NCBI RefSeq assembly: GCF_003589595.1
Contig: NW_020654242.1
Location: 425,151 to 489,150, forward strand
DNA from: Hyposmocoma kahamanoa
Lineage: Eukaryota; Arthropoda; Insecta; Lepidoptera; Cosmopterigidae
Reading direction: 5' to 3'
DNA: 64,000 nucleotides
A program made the position numbers and the translations under genes. The notes under the pieces are model-generated. The model did no database searches. It was given only the letters and a program-made list of their open reading frames with translations, and had not been told where the DNA came from. How positions within the stretch are numbered: position 1 is the first letter of the stretch; each line of letters opens with the position of its first letter. Below are positions 11,201 to 26,200 of the stretch, piece after piece.

Positions 11201-14200
11201 GTCATACTAAGTCCCCTTTGTATTCTGGCAATTGCGGCTCGGTGTCTAGGCAAGGGCGCCGTACTGCCTTTCTCTTGGAGCACGAATCTGCCTAATGTTT
11301 TCCAACTCGCCTGAAAATCAAAGATGAATAAAGAAAAGAATGTCAGTGAAATAAAATAAATGATTTTGAATAAGAAGCGCTGCGTTAACCCCAGTGGTAA
11401 CTCGGAACGGTTGCTTCATTTGAGAGACAGGTCACAGGCTACTTAATAATTACTATGTAACAGATGCATCACTCTATAATATAGCATATTATGCTATAAT
11501 AGCCTACTAAATCTAACTTATGACTCCAGGCGCCAACTACGAGGGAAAAGGAACCTAGTCACGCGTCCAGAGAGGTGAAAATAACATCGTCTGGCGTGTG
11601 CAGTCGTGCGGAGCCGAATGCTCATAAACAAAAGCTTGTCCCAATGTCTGTACACTCAGCAGTACAGCTGAACGTTATAACTTGGACCTCTTCAAGGCGA
11701 GAGTGAATAGGCATTATTTAGGTTTGCATGCTCCATCGTCGACCTCATCGTCACTATCCATCAGGTGAGATAGAGGTCAAACGTGCACTTATTTTAAAAA
11801 AAAAAATTACGTTGTCCCTTAAATGAATTGTGACTTTGTAAAAACGATTGCCAAGAACGGCTAGTTTATTTTTATCCTACCAAAATGTAATTCATGTTTC
11901 TGTCCACCTATTTACGACAAATGAATTCGATGTTGCAATTCTAGTGATTCTAGTAATGATAATATTGTATTAGCAAAAAAAATAGTGCGTACTCGTAAAA
12001 AATAATGCGTACCACTGACGGTAAAAAATTAGAAAAACTCGAGTTATTGAAGCCCTTTAGCTTAGGGCTTCTAATTCACCCTCGTTAGTAATTTCTTATT
12101 TACCGTAATAATAGTAAAGTAATGTACTATTATTTACCTGTGCAGCGTAAACAACTTCATCGTCAGCCAATGCTCGCTGTTGTGGTCCCGCGCCTGCTCT
12201 TCCTCCCCATTCTAATTCTTCCACCAACACGAATCTGAAATTATGTAGCAGAAATATACTTTCCCGTAATTGACGTTCATACTCTAATAATGTTTTTTTT
12301 AATGTAAAGTAGGAGGCAAACGAGCAGACAAGCCACTTGATGGGAGGTGGTCATCGTCGCATATGGACATTTGCAACATCGGATGAGCTGCCGTATGCGT
12401 TGCCAGCCTTTAAGAGCCCTGGAAACACACTTTTTGAAGAACCCCATGTCATAGCGCCAAGGAAATACTTCAGAAAGAAGATCATTCCACATTTTGCACG
12501 TTCGAGGAAAGACCGAACGAGAGGGCGTGGTCTTACAATGCCAGGCATCTAAGATGTGGGGATGGACTCTACTCCTTTGGCGGGAAGTGCGATGGTAGAA
12601 ACGAGACGGTGACATGTTTTTTATAAGTATCAACTCATACTCTGTAACTCTGAGAATTTGGAAAGCTAGATATGGTAAGACCTAGGATTATTGACAGATA
12701 CTAGCCGTTTTAATCTAATAGTCTGTCCTACCGCCTCGCAGAGGTGGGTTCGAATTCGGGCTCGGCTACCTCTGAGTTTTGCAGCGTGGCGGACTATGGC
12801 CTAAGGCTGGTTTTAGAGCAATGCGGATTTAACTGCGGACCGTCCGCGCGGAGCACCGGAGCGGAGTAACACGTGTGGTATTAGAACATCGTTTTACAGT
12901 GACGTGGATTGTTCTTACGGAACACGCTCCGCGTGAACTCCGCTCGAGGCACCCGGGCTTTCATTGTAGGCGATATCTTTCGTGAACATTCGCACTGAAT
13001 TAAATATTTAATTTGGAGCACTGCGGATTCAACGCATGCGGATGGGCCGCAGGCGGAGAGTCAGTACGGACCGTAGCTGTGAAACTAGCCTAAACAGCCT
13101 TAAGGTATGTGAGGAGACCCGTGCCCAGAGCGAAAGGATGTATATGGATGAGAATTTATTAAAATCAACCTAACTTAATTGATTTAAAGCCGCACTTTCA
13201 GTTGGTTTTTTACGAGTTCCAAATTCATCGAAAACAGTAGGTTTAGTGTTGGGTAATTTTCCGAAAAAATTCAAATAGTGGATATTTTCGAAAAAAAATT
13301 CCCGAAAAGTTAGAAAAATTGGAAAAATATAATTTCAAAGGCTCATATTATGTTCTACGTTTAGAAATATGTTTTGATGTTTTATTTAGCGCGAATTATA
13401 AAATAAACACCATTAGTTTGTTATAATTATTAATACAAAAATCGGAGACTCAGAAAAAATTCTTTCGTTCCGGCCGGATTCGAACCGACGTCTTCTAGCA
13501 CACTGTGCCAGACGCTACAACATCTAAGCAACGAAACGAAAGAACGAACCTCACGAATTTTCCTATGTGATTGTTGTCGTGTTTTTGTATTTGGTTTTTC
13601 AACGACTTTTAGCTGTAGCGCCATCTATGAGAAATGTACGAAAATATTTCGTCAGTTACCCAGTTAGATATCTTTACAGCTACCAGGCCCGGCTAGAGAT
13701 GTCGCTATTCACTGCATTTAAACCACACCAACAAAACACCAACTGCTTAGTTAGTGTAGCGTCTGGCGCGGTATGCTAGAAGATGTCGATTTGAATCCGG
13801 CCGGATCAAAGGAATATTTTTCTGAGTGTTCGATCTTTTTATTAATAATTATAACAAACTAGTGGAGTAATTTCACATAAAAGATAATTGAATATCAATT
13901 CATTAAGCATTTAAAATAAACGTCTATAGCTAAAAATTACTTCGAGAAAAATCGAGATTTAAAATGCTTTCACAAAAAAAATATCTTTTTAATGGCTCCA
14001 TCGGTTTCGTTGAGAAAGTTCAATATTTGGAAAAACATTTATTTTTCTGAAAAATATGATTTTTATATCTATGACGATAAGGTTCAAACAGCACGTATAT
14101 ACCTCTTAGGATCATCGTGACATCTTGCTTTTGTTAACGCTTGATAGACAACATACGACGCAGTAGCGCTCAATGGTACCTGGAAATAATTTATCTCTTA

Positions 14201-17200
14201 TTATTTTTTTGTAAATATAAATAACATAATATAAAATCTAAAGAGCGTAATGCTTTCTAAAGTCCAAGCTTCGGAGACATTCGACTTTTACAGAAATAGG
14301 CGGACGTAAATTAAAATCTAAACTGACAATTTTATGGGAGTTACCATAGTTATCGATTCTTCTTGATCTACACTTGTTGATTAAATCGATCAGACGCTTA
14401 GGGCAAAGCAAAATACGTGTCTGGTGGCAAGCGAGACGCCTATCCATAACATTTGCAGTGCCATTCAGGGCTTTAAATCACAAAGATCTGAAGGGCTCTG
14501 CCGCTGCGCCCGTCACCCTGGGACAACTTGACATGTCCTATGTGCTTGTAATTTCACCAGCACCCCTGCCCTTCAAAACCGGAACACAGTAATGCTGACA
14601 TTACTGCTTGACGGCAGAAATGGGTAAGGTGGCAGTACTACCCTGGACGAACTCTTTCACAAGGAGGTCTGCTGCTACTAAAGTGTTCTACCTATAAGGG
14701 TGGCATTTAAATTAAAGGATGAATCCGATTTAATAGTATCTCTTATAAGTGTCATAACGGAAACAGAAACGGAAATAGATGTTAAAATTAAATCTTAACG
14801 GAAACGAAAACAGATGTGGAAGCACAAGTGTAAACACTACAAAGACCTCAACAAAATAGTTCCTGACAGGGCTTGTTTTTGGTTTCATAATTTAAGTAAT
14901 AATTTAAAAACTACTAAAAAACGCGCGCTCCACTGCCAAGTAATCCGCACTCACGCCTGATCTATCGCAAACGTTATAAACTTCCGATTAAAGTTCCGTT
15001 ATAAATGTTGCGCAAGCAGGAACGGAAAGAAAAACAGAAGCAGAGGTTTGTTGCATCACTAGATTTAATCTACTTTTCGTTAAGAGTAGATACTAGCTTA
15101 GCTGGAAATAATTTTTTTCCCGTTCTAATACGGTTCACTTTTGAGTCGGGTGGCAACACTGGCTTTATTTTAGAATTTATTTAAAGCCATTTGAAAAATG
15201 TATATCGTATACTATTTCAATTGAACTGAATAGAACTTAGCTCAGTTAAAATTAAAAAAAAACATATGTAAAGTAGCTATATTATATTATATATATTAAT
15301 ACAGCGGTTTTTGTTGTAAAATTTCGAAGTAAGTTTGTGTTTTTATTCTATCATATGAAAATCTTTATGAATCGTTTTTTCACATCATATAGTAATTAGT
15401 GTATATTCTCATTTTGCTGTATATTTTTTCCAAGTTGTTTTTTATTCAACATTTTCACTATCATGCAGAATCAACCAAAGCCATTTGAGGTTATATAGAC
15501 TCGTAATTGATTCCAAAAACACTTGGCAAATACATGTAATTCCACAAATTTTTGAGGTCAGTATTTTTTAAAATAAAAAGTTCTAAAAAATTCGTTTGTA
15601 TGGGTATACCTTTGGAATATAACCGCTCACGCGATACATGCAGCCGTAGACGTATACCACACCTAGAGGTGTCGGTGATGATTTTATACCGATTTATCGG
15701 ATATCGAAGTTACAACAGGTAAAAGAACTAATATTAATTGCTATTTCGGGAACTACTCTAGCAAACCATAAAGTTTTTAATGCCTGGGTCTGCCATTTAA
15801 AAAAAAAACAACTTCAAAAATACGTCACGACAATCGTGTGTGTTATTGTTTGGGCTGGTGATTTCGGTGTTTATTTATTGAAAACATACCATAAGTAGCA
15901 TTTTTTAAGTTTATCCTGAATATAAATGTTTATAAACTATACTTTAAGGAGTAATTTCATGATAAACGTTAGAACCACTCAATCGGAATATTATCATATT
16001 TATCCAAGTACACCAAAAATTCATTAGTGCTTTTTAAGTGCAGGATTTGCGGTGTATTACTGCATTTCATTTGAGATGTTTTTGTTGGTAGTACGGAGGG
16101 TATTTATTTAGCAATGCAGAATAATAATTTTTATTTATAAAAACTTGTATTTAAACTGAATACTTTTCTATTTTGCGAAACCAAATAGCCGCCATTTTGC
16201 GGTAGGAGGAGCGCATCGCGTGAGCGGCTATAATGACATTTTGTAACAATTAATAAGTAAATTGAATTGAAACTTACTTTTAAAATAGCGTAAGGGATCT
16301 CGTGGGATACGTTGTGCACGCAAACAAGAAAGCTGTCTGGCGGTTTACGAGACTCCTCTTGAGATTCTTCATCAGACGGGACTGAACGGTCTTTGGAGCG
16401 GTCTGAAGATGCCGATCTGCAGATAGAAGAATGTTTTATTATAATGATTATTATATTTTCTTTATTAAAATTATTAATATAAAGATCACCCACTTAAACA
16501 TATACACAATATCTCGCACTATACACACGCCTCCCCTCATTATACACACATCTCCCCTCATGATACACACATCTCATTTAAATATAACCGTCAATGGCAA
16601 GGTAAAAAGAATAATTTCAAGTCTCAAAGCCACTTTTAAGCAAAAAACTTCTAGTGAACGAGCTGTCAGATCGCCTCGTAGAAGCCTGCGGTAACCACAA
16701 CCCTGCCAGTTATTTCCGCCAATGAATAAGTTTAGTAATTCAAAGGGTAATGTTGCCAGCCTTGAATGTTGTACGGCCCTCGATGAAATTTTCTATTTAT
16801 AAACTTTCTTACCTATTTTTTATGTATCTACCTGCTGCTGTATACAAATACTTAACTAATTAAAATGCTAACTACATCATAATAATATTTTAATTACGTG
16901 TCATTGAATGGTAGGATGTTTCACCACCGTGATATTCAAATATTTTTTGTGAAATGACTCCACTGGTTTGTTATAATTATTAAACAAATTTCGAACACTT
17001 AGAAAAAATTCCTTTGGTTCTGTTGGATTAGAACTAAAGTCGTCAACTAAGCCTCGAAACGGACTTTACGAATTTTTCTATATCTTTGTTCCAGATTATT
17101 GCATTTGATTTTTTAACGACTTTTTTGCCGCAGCGCTATATGTGAGAAATACTTGATGTCATAACATGTGCGTAAAATTATATAATGTATTACCGGACAA

Positions 17201-20200
17201 CATAAAAATGTTACCTCCGTCTAGATTTAAGAAAATACTATTTGAATTGCTTGTGACAAATTGTTTTTATAATGTAAATGAGTTTTTGACATTTTAATTT
17301 TGAAACCTGCGACCTTCTACATAGTTATTGCTTTGAAATGCGTTCTACTTTTTTATTAAATCATAGTTTTTCTTTAATTATATTATTTAAGGAACAAAAT
17401 GTAATATTATATACAATATGATTTTAATTATATAAGCAATATGTAATAAATGCGAACAATGTATAATATTTGCTATTAACATTTGTATGCCAGTTACTGA
17501 CACAACACGCTGAACCATAAGTGTAATCTTAAATATGTGAACTGTATTTACCGTCTATCTTACAAATAAATATATCTCTATCTCTATCTCTCTCTATCTC
17601 ATAAGTTGATAACAAATACATGACCCGAGGAAATAGGAATGCATCATAAATTTTAACTATAGAAATAAGAAAACCAATGTACCTGATACTCGTAAGCCAA
17701 GCTCGACTGCTAGGATCATCTCCAACTCGTTTCAGCAGCAACCTGGCCCCCGGCCTGGCAGTGGCGGCACGCAACACCCTCTCGTGCGGCGCTAAGACTC
17801 TCTGCGTTGGTGCACGGGAGGGAACCTCTTCAACGAGCACGTAGTTTCCTCTGGACGATCGACAGACCCCGGCTTTTGTAAGACATTGAGCTATCGCCTG
17901 AAAAATAATTATATTTCAGATTATATTTTTCAGGAATGCATTATGTGTTCTTACCTTATACTAAATCTATGGTTCTTACAATAAGTGAGTGTAGTGCTGT
18001 AGGGAAGTTTGTGTGTAACTTTGTGCGTGTGTAAGTTACGCCCCTCGCTTTTAATAATGTGTTCTTCTTACCTTAAGTAGACGTGTGTAGTTTGGTGTAG
18101 GGGCGGTACGATTCGGTTTTTATGAAAATCGATTCAATTGCATTCGAAATAGCAATTTTTTCAATCGATTTTTAAGCGAATCGATTCAAAATTAACGCGA
18201 ATCGAATAGTCTAGATCGTATTAATAATTTAAAGCAAAAGTCTCTACCTATTATAATGATTCCTTCAAGTAAAGGAAAATATAGAGCAGGACAATGTTTG
18301 GGATATTAAGTTATATGACATTATTATTGAAATGCCAATTTTAAAAAGCGATTATTTAATTTATTGACTGGGAAAGCATATTATAAAGTCAGCGATTACT
18401 TAATGACAAGAACATAGAATAATAGTTAACCACCACAAAATAATGACATAAATATAATTAAGAATTAAAATTAAAATTAACATTTGACATTTTGTAATTA
18501 AAATATAGTAGTATACTGTTAAATTAATTTAATTATGTAAATTGTACGCCGTAAAATTGGCAATACGTACTGACACAACAATGTTAAATAAGACCTTATA
18601 GACGTGCGTACACAATAAATGATTTGATTTGATTTGATAAGTTTAGATACATGTAAAGGATTTGCATCCGTGGAAAGAAAAAAATCACATATTATTGTGG
18701 CAATTATTATTAAATATCAGATAATAATAAGGTATTTCATTTAATACTCACTTTTAAAACGACTTTTATGAGATTTATTCAAGCCCATACGATCCGATCT
18801 GTTTATCGATTTAGAGGCATATGATCCATTACGATCCAATAAATCGATTCAAAGCAACAAATCGTGCATCCCTTGCTTCTTTAGGGAGGGTTTGTGTATA
18901 AGTGATTGAGTGCGCGTGTGTGACTCCACTCGCTTCTAATAATGTGTTCTTACATTAAGAACACATTATTAAGTGTGTGTGTGTGTGTGTGTGTGCGCAA
19001 AGTACTGGTAGGTTACATAAATAAACACAATTATACCCAACCTCATTCGCTGTGGTATCCAGTGTCACTTTCAAAATAGAATACGGTTCATGTCTCTGAA
19101 CAGCATAGACGACTAGAAAGTGAATTTTTCTTCTCTGATTTGGAGAACTCGGCTCGAGATCTCCGTAACAGCTTTCTCCTGCCAGTTCTTCGCAGCATCG
19201 GGAGAATATTAAAAGAGATGCCATGTTAAGGGGCTGATTTGTTGGTGACCTGTGAAAATTAAAATAAAATCAATATCTTATTATTTTTTAATTTTAATTT
19301 ATTACACGGACAACAAAACAGATGACAATGAAATTATTATGATACGTACTGTACTGTATTGTGAGTACTGAACGTATGTTTTAAGCTAGGCAGCGACATG
19401 AGTCGTAAAAAGAGTGTTGCACTACTGTTATTGATAAGAAAGCATAGGAAAAAACACAAAAATTAACATCGCAGGAATGCGCGATGCGGAGTAATTCGAA
19501 AATTTTTGCAATGCGTTATGCGAGCTCTTAGATTTCTGCGATACGACGTCGCATCGCAGTTTTGTATGTCGACCCTAAGGTCTCCTTTTATACCTAAGCT
19601 AAAATCGTTGAAAAATGCCTTATTGTACTGTTTTGGAGTGCAAAAATGATAACCAAAAATATTACCCGTGGTGATATTTCATATCATCGGTACGTGTGTA
19701 CTATTTTAAATAAATATTCAATTTTCTGTCTAACGAAATAATTTTTTTGTTACAAGAAACGTAAGTAAAGCTTTATACCCTTGCAGTAAGGTCGCTTCTT
19801 TTTGGAGAACTAAATTAATAACTCCAATTCGTCATATTTCAGCAATTAACTGCTAGATGGCAGCACATTGATTGAAATTTCAATATAATATCAAAACGTC
19901 GTAACTTGCAATAATAGGGGTATAGTTTAAATTATATTAACAATCCAGAATTAGTTATTTATTTTTGAATTTGAAATTACGACGAAAAAATATCAAGATT
20001 TTTGTAGTGTTTCAAATTAAAAATGCGTGAGTTTTGGTGACACCGTTCTGACATTAATAGGGATACTGCCGTTGTTTTTTCTTCCGTGCGTATAATTGTT
20101 ATTCTTACAAGTATGCAAGGTCGTTACGCCTTGTAGAGAGGTACAAGCATTGACTTACAATTATATGGACGTCGGGTCCGCGCTAAAAGTGTCCGAACTT

Positions 20201-23200
20201 ATAGGGCGTTAAAATCGTATACAGAGCGTCATTCACGCTTTAGTCTTCGTTTGTTCGACTGACAGCGAAGCAGGCAAAATTAGACAGTACTGCGATGACA
20301 TTACATTTAAATTCAACGTTTTAGCTTTTTCATATTCCTTTACATGTCACTATTTTTAAATAGGTTGACTTGGGACATTTTTTCGTGGTTTTTGTATTAG
20401 ANNNNNNNNNNNNNNNNNNNNNNNNNNNNNNNNNNNNNNNNNNNNNNNNNNNNNNNNNNNNNNNNNNNNNNNNNNNNNNNNNNNNNNNNNNNNNNNNNNN
20501 NNNNNNNNNNNNNNNNNNNNNNNNNNNNNNNNNNNNNNNNNNNNNNNNNNNNNNNNNNNNNNNNNNNNNNNNNNNNNNNNNNNNNNNNNNNNNNNNNNNN
20601 NNNNNNNNNNNNNNNNNNNNNNNNNNNNNNNNNNNNNNNNNNNNNNNNNNNNNNNNNNNNNNNNNNNNNNNNNNNNNNNNNNNNNNNNNNNNNNNNNNNN
20701 NNNNNNNNNNNNNNNNNNNNNNNNNNNNNNNNNNNNNNNNNNNNNNNNNNNNNNNNNNNNNNNNNNNNNNNNNNNNNNNNNNNNNNNNNNNNNNNNNNNN
20801 NAGTGACATGTCAAGGAATATGAAAAAGCTAAAACGTTGAATTTAAATAGTAATGTCATCGCAGTACTGTCTAATTTTGTTTGCTTCGCTGTCAGTCGAA
20901 CAAACGAAGACTAATAATAAAATAATATAATAAAAATCTTTATTGCATTTCAAAAATTATAGTACAATGAACATGGTTGGAGCCCTCTAGTAAGTAAAAT
21001 GTACCTGTGTCAGAGGACTCCGCTCTTCCATAAATAGAACTTCAGATACAATTTTTAAAATTACAATTAGAAATTGGTTAGTAATTTAAAAAAAAAACAA
21101 ATGCTTAGTTGTTAATGTTAGTTGGTACAAATGGGTACTTGTTTATTTTACTATTTAGGTTTGAATTCTCCAACTTTACCAATTACGGGTTAGAAGGAAC
21201 TTATTAAAAATGTGTGTGTGTCGTATGTGAGCGTGTGTGTGTGTATGTGTGTGTATGTGTGCATGTGTATGAGTGTATTTATGCGAGCGTGTGAGTGTGT
21301 ATGTTTCAGTGTTTGCGGCTACTGATGTCCGAGTGCGTGTGCATATTGTCACGTGATGAACTTTAATAATGCTTCCGTTTGTTCATAATTAAGCGTTTTA
21401 AGATAATCAATAAGAGTATGTTTACAATTATATGAGGTTTGAGGATATATATTTAAGTGCTTATTAAGTTGATTAAATAAATGAGAGGCCTGTTTTTCAT
21501 TTTGTCTACTAGCGAAGGTACTATTTGTGCGATGAGATACTCTGAAAGTTCTACGATTTTTCTGGTTATTTTCGCTGTATGGCAACTGTTTGTGAAATTT
21601 TAAGGTCGCAAGAAGGATGTGTAGTTTTCTCACAGAGAGCACATCACTAATGGAGTACAAACGGTCGGTTGGGAAGCTATACTTCTTAAAATGTATTACC
21701 TTCAGCAAAGAACGTTGAGCTCTTTCAACATCAATAAAATGGGTCTTTACAGCTCCACCCCATATGGGGATACAATAGGTTATTATGGACTGCGCCAGTA
21801 CAATGTACACTCTTCTAAGAAGGTACGCCGGAAGTACATGTCTTAGACTTTTGAAGATCCACGTGAGTTTTCTGATCCTATTAGAAACTGCGTCAATTTG
21901 TTGAAACCATGATAATCTTTGGTCTATAATGATGCCAAGGTATTTAGTGGATGATAGTTTTTCAATGTGTGGGCATGTACAGGGATCACGTCGTCCGGGT
22001 TCACAGCAATGAGTTTTAATTACAAAATTACTCGCTGGCTGTGAACTAATACATTTAGAAAAACATATAAAGTTTGTTTTGTCGTTGTTTAGGGTCAACA
22101 AATTATCCCTCAGCCAGCAACAGACAGTAGCAAGTCCCTTCTCGGTTACACTCTGAAGTTTATTCCAGGTAGCTGCATAAAAGATAAGAGCGGTATCATC
22201 AGCATAAGAGATGACAGAGGCGTTACCAAGACTCATGTTACAGAGGTCATTTAGATAAATTAAGAAGAGGGTTGGACCCAACACACTGCCCTGTGGAACG
22301 CCAAAGGTTACATCAGTGTAATCGCTTACGTAATTGTCTATTTTTACTCGTTGTTTCCTGCCGCTCAAGTAACTCCTCAACAAATCCAAAGGAACACCCC
22401 TAACACCTATTCTCTCAAGCTTAAGTAAAAGAGTGGTAACTGAAACGGTATCAAAAGCCTTCCTAAGGTCCAAAAAAACAGTCAAGCATTTATCACCGCG
22501 GTCCACGTGATTTACAATTTGCTTTGTTAGTGCTTCGACTGCGTCTTCGGTGGATTTTCCTTTTCTGAACCCGAACTGGCTAAGAGATAATATGCTAAAT
22601 TTTTCGAGGTAGGCAAGGAGTCTAGTATTTAGAAGTTTTTCCAATATTAGACTAAAGCGTGAATGACGTCTCTGTATACGATTTTCAAGCCCTATAAGCT
22701 CGGACACTTTTTAGCGCGGACCCGACGTCCATATAATTGTAAGTCAATGGTTAAAGTACTTAATATTATTTACATTCAGAGAATTTTAACTGCCAAAAAG
22801 AAAAGTATGTAATAATGAAATATATTAAAATTACGTTGTGTTCAATTATTATTCCGCATTTTCATGAAGAAAAATGAATAAAACAAGCTCAGTCTTGACA
22901 GTCACGTTGTGAATTCGTAACCACAGTCTAGTGTTTAAAGGATGGAAAAAAATAAAAGAAAGGAGCTGCCCTAACTACAGAATCAACGTGCTTATAACCA
23001 AAATTTGAAAGTTACAAATGGCGGATTTCTTTAGTGTTGTACCATAATCTATCGATAAGTCATTATCGACATGCAAATGTATGGCTTGAATGTTGAAACT
23101 GTTTCTTTTTGTTTCTTTAGTTTACTGTAACCAAAGTATGCCTAAACAAACACAAGTCTAATAATTTAATCTCGAGTGGTATATTATTATTAAACCGAAC

Positions 23201-26200
23201 GATGGCAAGGCAAGGCAAGTAGGCTGTCTATACGTTGGTATTGGCCTTTACCCGGCAACGTTGGACTAACATGTCATTGTATTGCAGGTTTTAAAAAAAT
23301 AGTCATTTTTAATTGTTAGAGTTGTCATTGGGAAAAATTTTGTTTTCAGGAACTGAGAATAACTAGTAAATGAGTCTTGTTTAATCTAAATTGAACATAA
23401 AATTATTTACCAATAAACCTAATGATGGAATAGCATTGTCATGTAATCTAGTTACATTCAAAGTTCTGTTAAAATTTGACTCTTCATAATGAAGCGAACA
23501 AATGAAGATGGTCTTTGATCCAACGTTTATATTCGGCAGTCCCATGATTTCTAACCATTCTTTCTTCCTTTTTTTATTTGTAGGAACACTTGAAATAATA
23601 AAAATAATAATAATAAAACAATAAAAACCTCGTAGTGAATTGTTTTAATAACAGAATATCGATAATATGTATGCTTACAAGATTAGTGTTGATTGTTAGA
23701 AGTGTTTCTCAGTCTTATTTTATTTTCAAAACTAATAAAAAAAATTAAGTTCGTTATAAATTAAGTTGAAGATGTCTTCTTTGTTTCTTACAATATTCTG
23801 ATGACGGTTTTATTGTACTTGTAGATAATAAAATTTTACGTTCAGCATTACTATAATCTTGAATTTCATATTTTGACTTACAACACTAATGCAATAGCAG
23901 TGCGACATATGGTTTCTATTCTATTCTATTGTAATATTATTAGAACATATATATCGATTGATGTGTAACATACCGTCTGTAAGCAATATGTTCCGGGCTC
24001 CACATGACTCTTGGTTTTCGTACAATACCAACGCAGCCGTTGCTCTCGTACATGGCGGCGTTGACCGCCATTGCAGCGTCTTCCGTCTGGTAGTTCAGGG
24101 CCACGAGCTGGACCCCACAGGACCAGAACGTCACGGGGTCAAAGTTTGATGAGTCTATTCTTAGGCTGGGGACGAAAAAAAAATTTTATATAGGGTGAAA
24201 AAAAAACAGGTTGTGTAAAGTTAACATTAACACAATATCTATTTATAACGTTCCTCCTCGTGCATACATTAACTACATAATTATCTTGATATATTTAATA
24301 TTTTAAGTATGACAAACCGCAGAGCTTTTAAATTAAGCACATTCGTTTATAATTTGCGGAAGTCCTGTACTCCTGCCTACCTGGCTAAAAAATTAAATTG
24401 GAAAAACAGGGATTATCGCAATGTACGGTCGATACGGTATCCTTCCTTATATATATCACTACCTCCTAGATTAACGGTTTACCGCGGTACCTTCATATTC
24501 GCTGCACCCAACTGCTGAAAAGATTTGCCTCCTCCAATAAGAAACTTAAAGTTGTCTTACACTTTCAAAAGAAAATGCAAGCTTTGGCTACTTTCGAAGC
24601 AAAAATCGGCAAGTAATGTAGCTTACATTCTTATATTTCTTTTTATATGTACTATTCATCCCTGCCTAAACAAATTGGAGTATTTTGAAATGGAATGTTT
24701 TATTTAGCACTGGTACCATCGTGACAATACGATTATAACTTTAGGGTTAAGTGATATATGTATATATTTATAGTTAAGTGATATTTTTTTGGAGCTACTC
24801 GAGACGCGTCATACAACTACTGTCATTGGAATGGAGCGAGTTTCTTCAAAAAGGTAGGGTCTGAAAAACAGCTTAAGCTGTCTCTTTCCTTTTTATATAC
24901 ATAATATATGTAACTATAGATGATGTTATTTAAGACTAAATTGTTATGCAAATGTAGATAAATAAAGCTCGTTATTATTTATTTTATTGAATATCGCAAT
25001 TCTCTTATTACCATGATTTTCATATATTTCAAAAAATAAAATCAATTGATATATATTACACTGTTAATGCAATAGTTGTTACGGACGGCCGAGACGCGCC
25101 TGGCCGGTTCTAGCGAGCTTTGACTGGCTGGAAGCGTCCGCGCATTAACTGGGCCGGTACGGTGTGGGAGACACCTGATACCATATTGTATTAAGTCACA
25201 CAGACACAGACGGATCACGAGTGTATAAAGATTACGAAAATTCAAGTGTTCAATCATAGTTTTCGCAAACGTGTATTATACAGTGTATAAGTTAAAGTTT
25301 ATTGCAAACATCTAAACAATTTCCTACTTGCCAAATATACTTAAGAGCTCTCATGCCAAAAAAGTTTTGACGTTGGCTCCGCCCACATTTGTTCGACAAA
25401 TAGGCATATATTTCATTATCATTATTTCATGGCATTATCAAGATCGCGTGACATGCGACAGATGTTGAATTTTGCGCATTAAAAGTACCAAATTCGTTTT
25501 AGCGGAATAACTCTAAAACTAAAGGGATTAAAAAAAAATCCGTAGTGACAGTTCTCGATCATAAATAAATATAATTAATTATCTAATTTTTGTCCTAATA
25601 ACCTGTAGCATTTCGAGGATGAATCGAAAAAATGTGAAAATTAGAGGTCATTTCGTGATTTTTATCTATCGAGGAAACGTTATTGTTTTATGTTTCTGAT
25701 TAGTGTCTATGCTTGAATATATCGTGTAGTTGCTCATACAATATTTTATTTTTAACTTTAAAGTGGATATATCCCTCTAAAATCAAATCGAAGATTAGGA
25801 ATTTTTCCTCTGCTCCCTCTTAAAAATAAAGGCGAAAAAATAATTTCATATTTTTAATTAATAATTACGGACACTAAACGAAACGCAAGCGCGCCACGGT
25901 GCGGACTAGCGATTTAGTCCGCACAACTAGGTTTCCCGCGCTACGACAGAGTCGTGACGTTGTTGGCGGGCACGATCGGACACTTTTTTCGATGGTCGAC
26001 GTACAGAGTAGTTGTCGTCACGGAACTGTCCTCCGTTACGGCTAGTGCCCATTTCGATCGTTAAAACTAATAGAAAGTACAAGTTGTTGTTGGATTTCAA
26101 AGTGATTAAAATATACAGTGTTATTTTAAACGTAATCTTATTGCACGATTCCTAAATCTGCCGAAACGATGTCTGAAGATGCAGTTCTAAATCATGAAGG

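Larger units (their letters stand above)
20802..22748 (-). mobile_element. MITE family M1, copy B, inverted, split by a LINE
   Basis: 20802-20914 and 22649-22748 are the reverse complement of copy A; the LINE at 20915-22648 sits between them with a 7-bp duplication. The outer end reads gtaagtcaatg, the complement of the left end of copy A. Confidence 0.85.

Noticed and set aside
20330..20859. Three ORFs across the gap
   Set aside because: They consist mainly of unknown residues from Ns.
22649..22707. First 19 residues of the LINE RT open frame
   Set aside because: Encoded by MITE M1 next to the insertion, not by the LINE.
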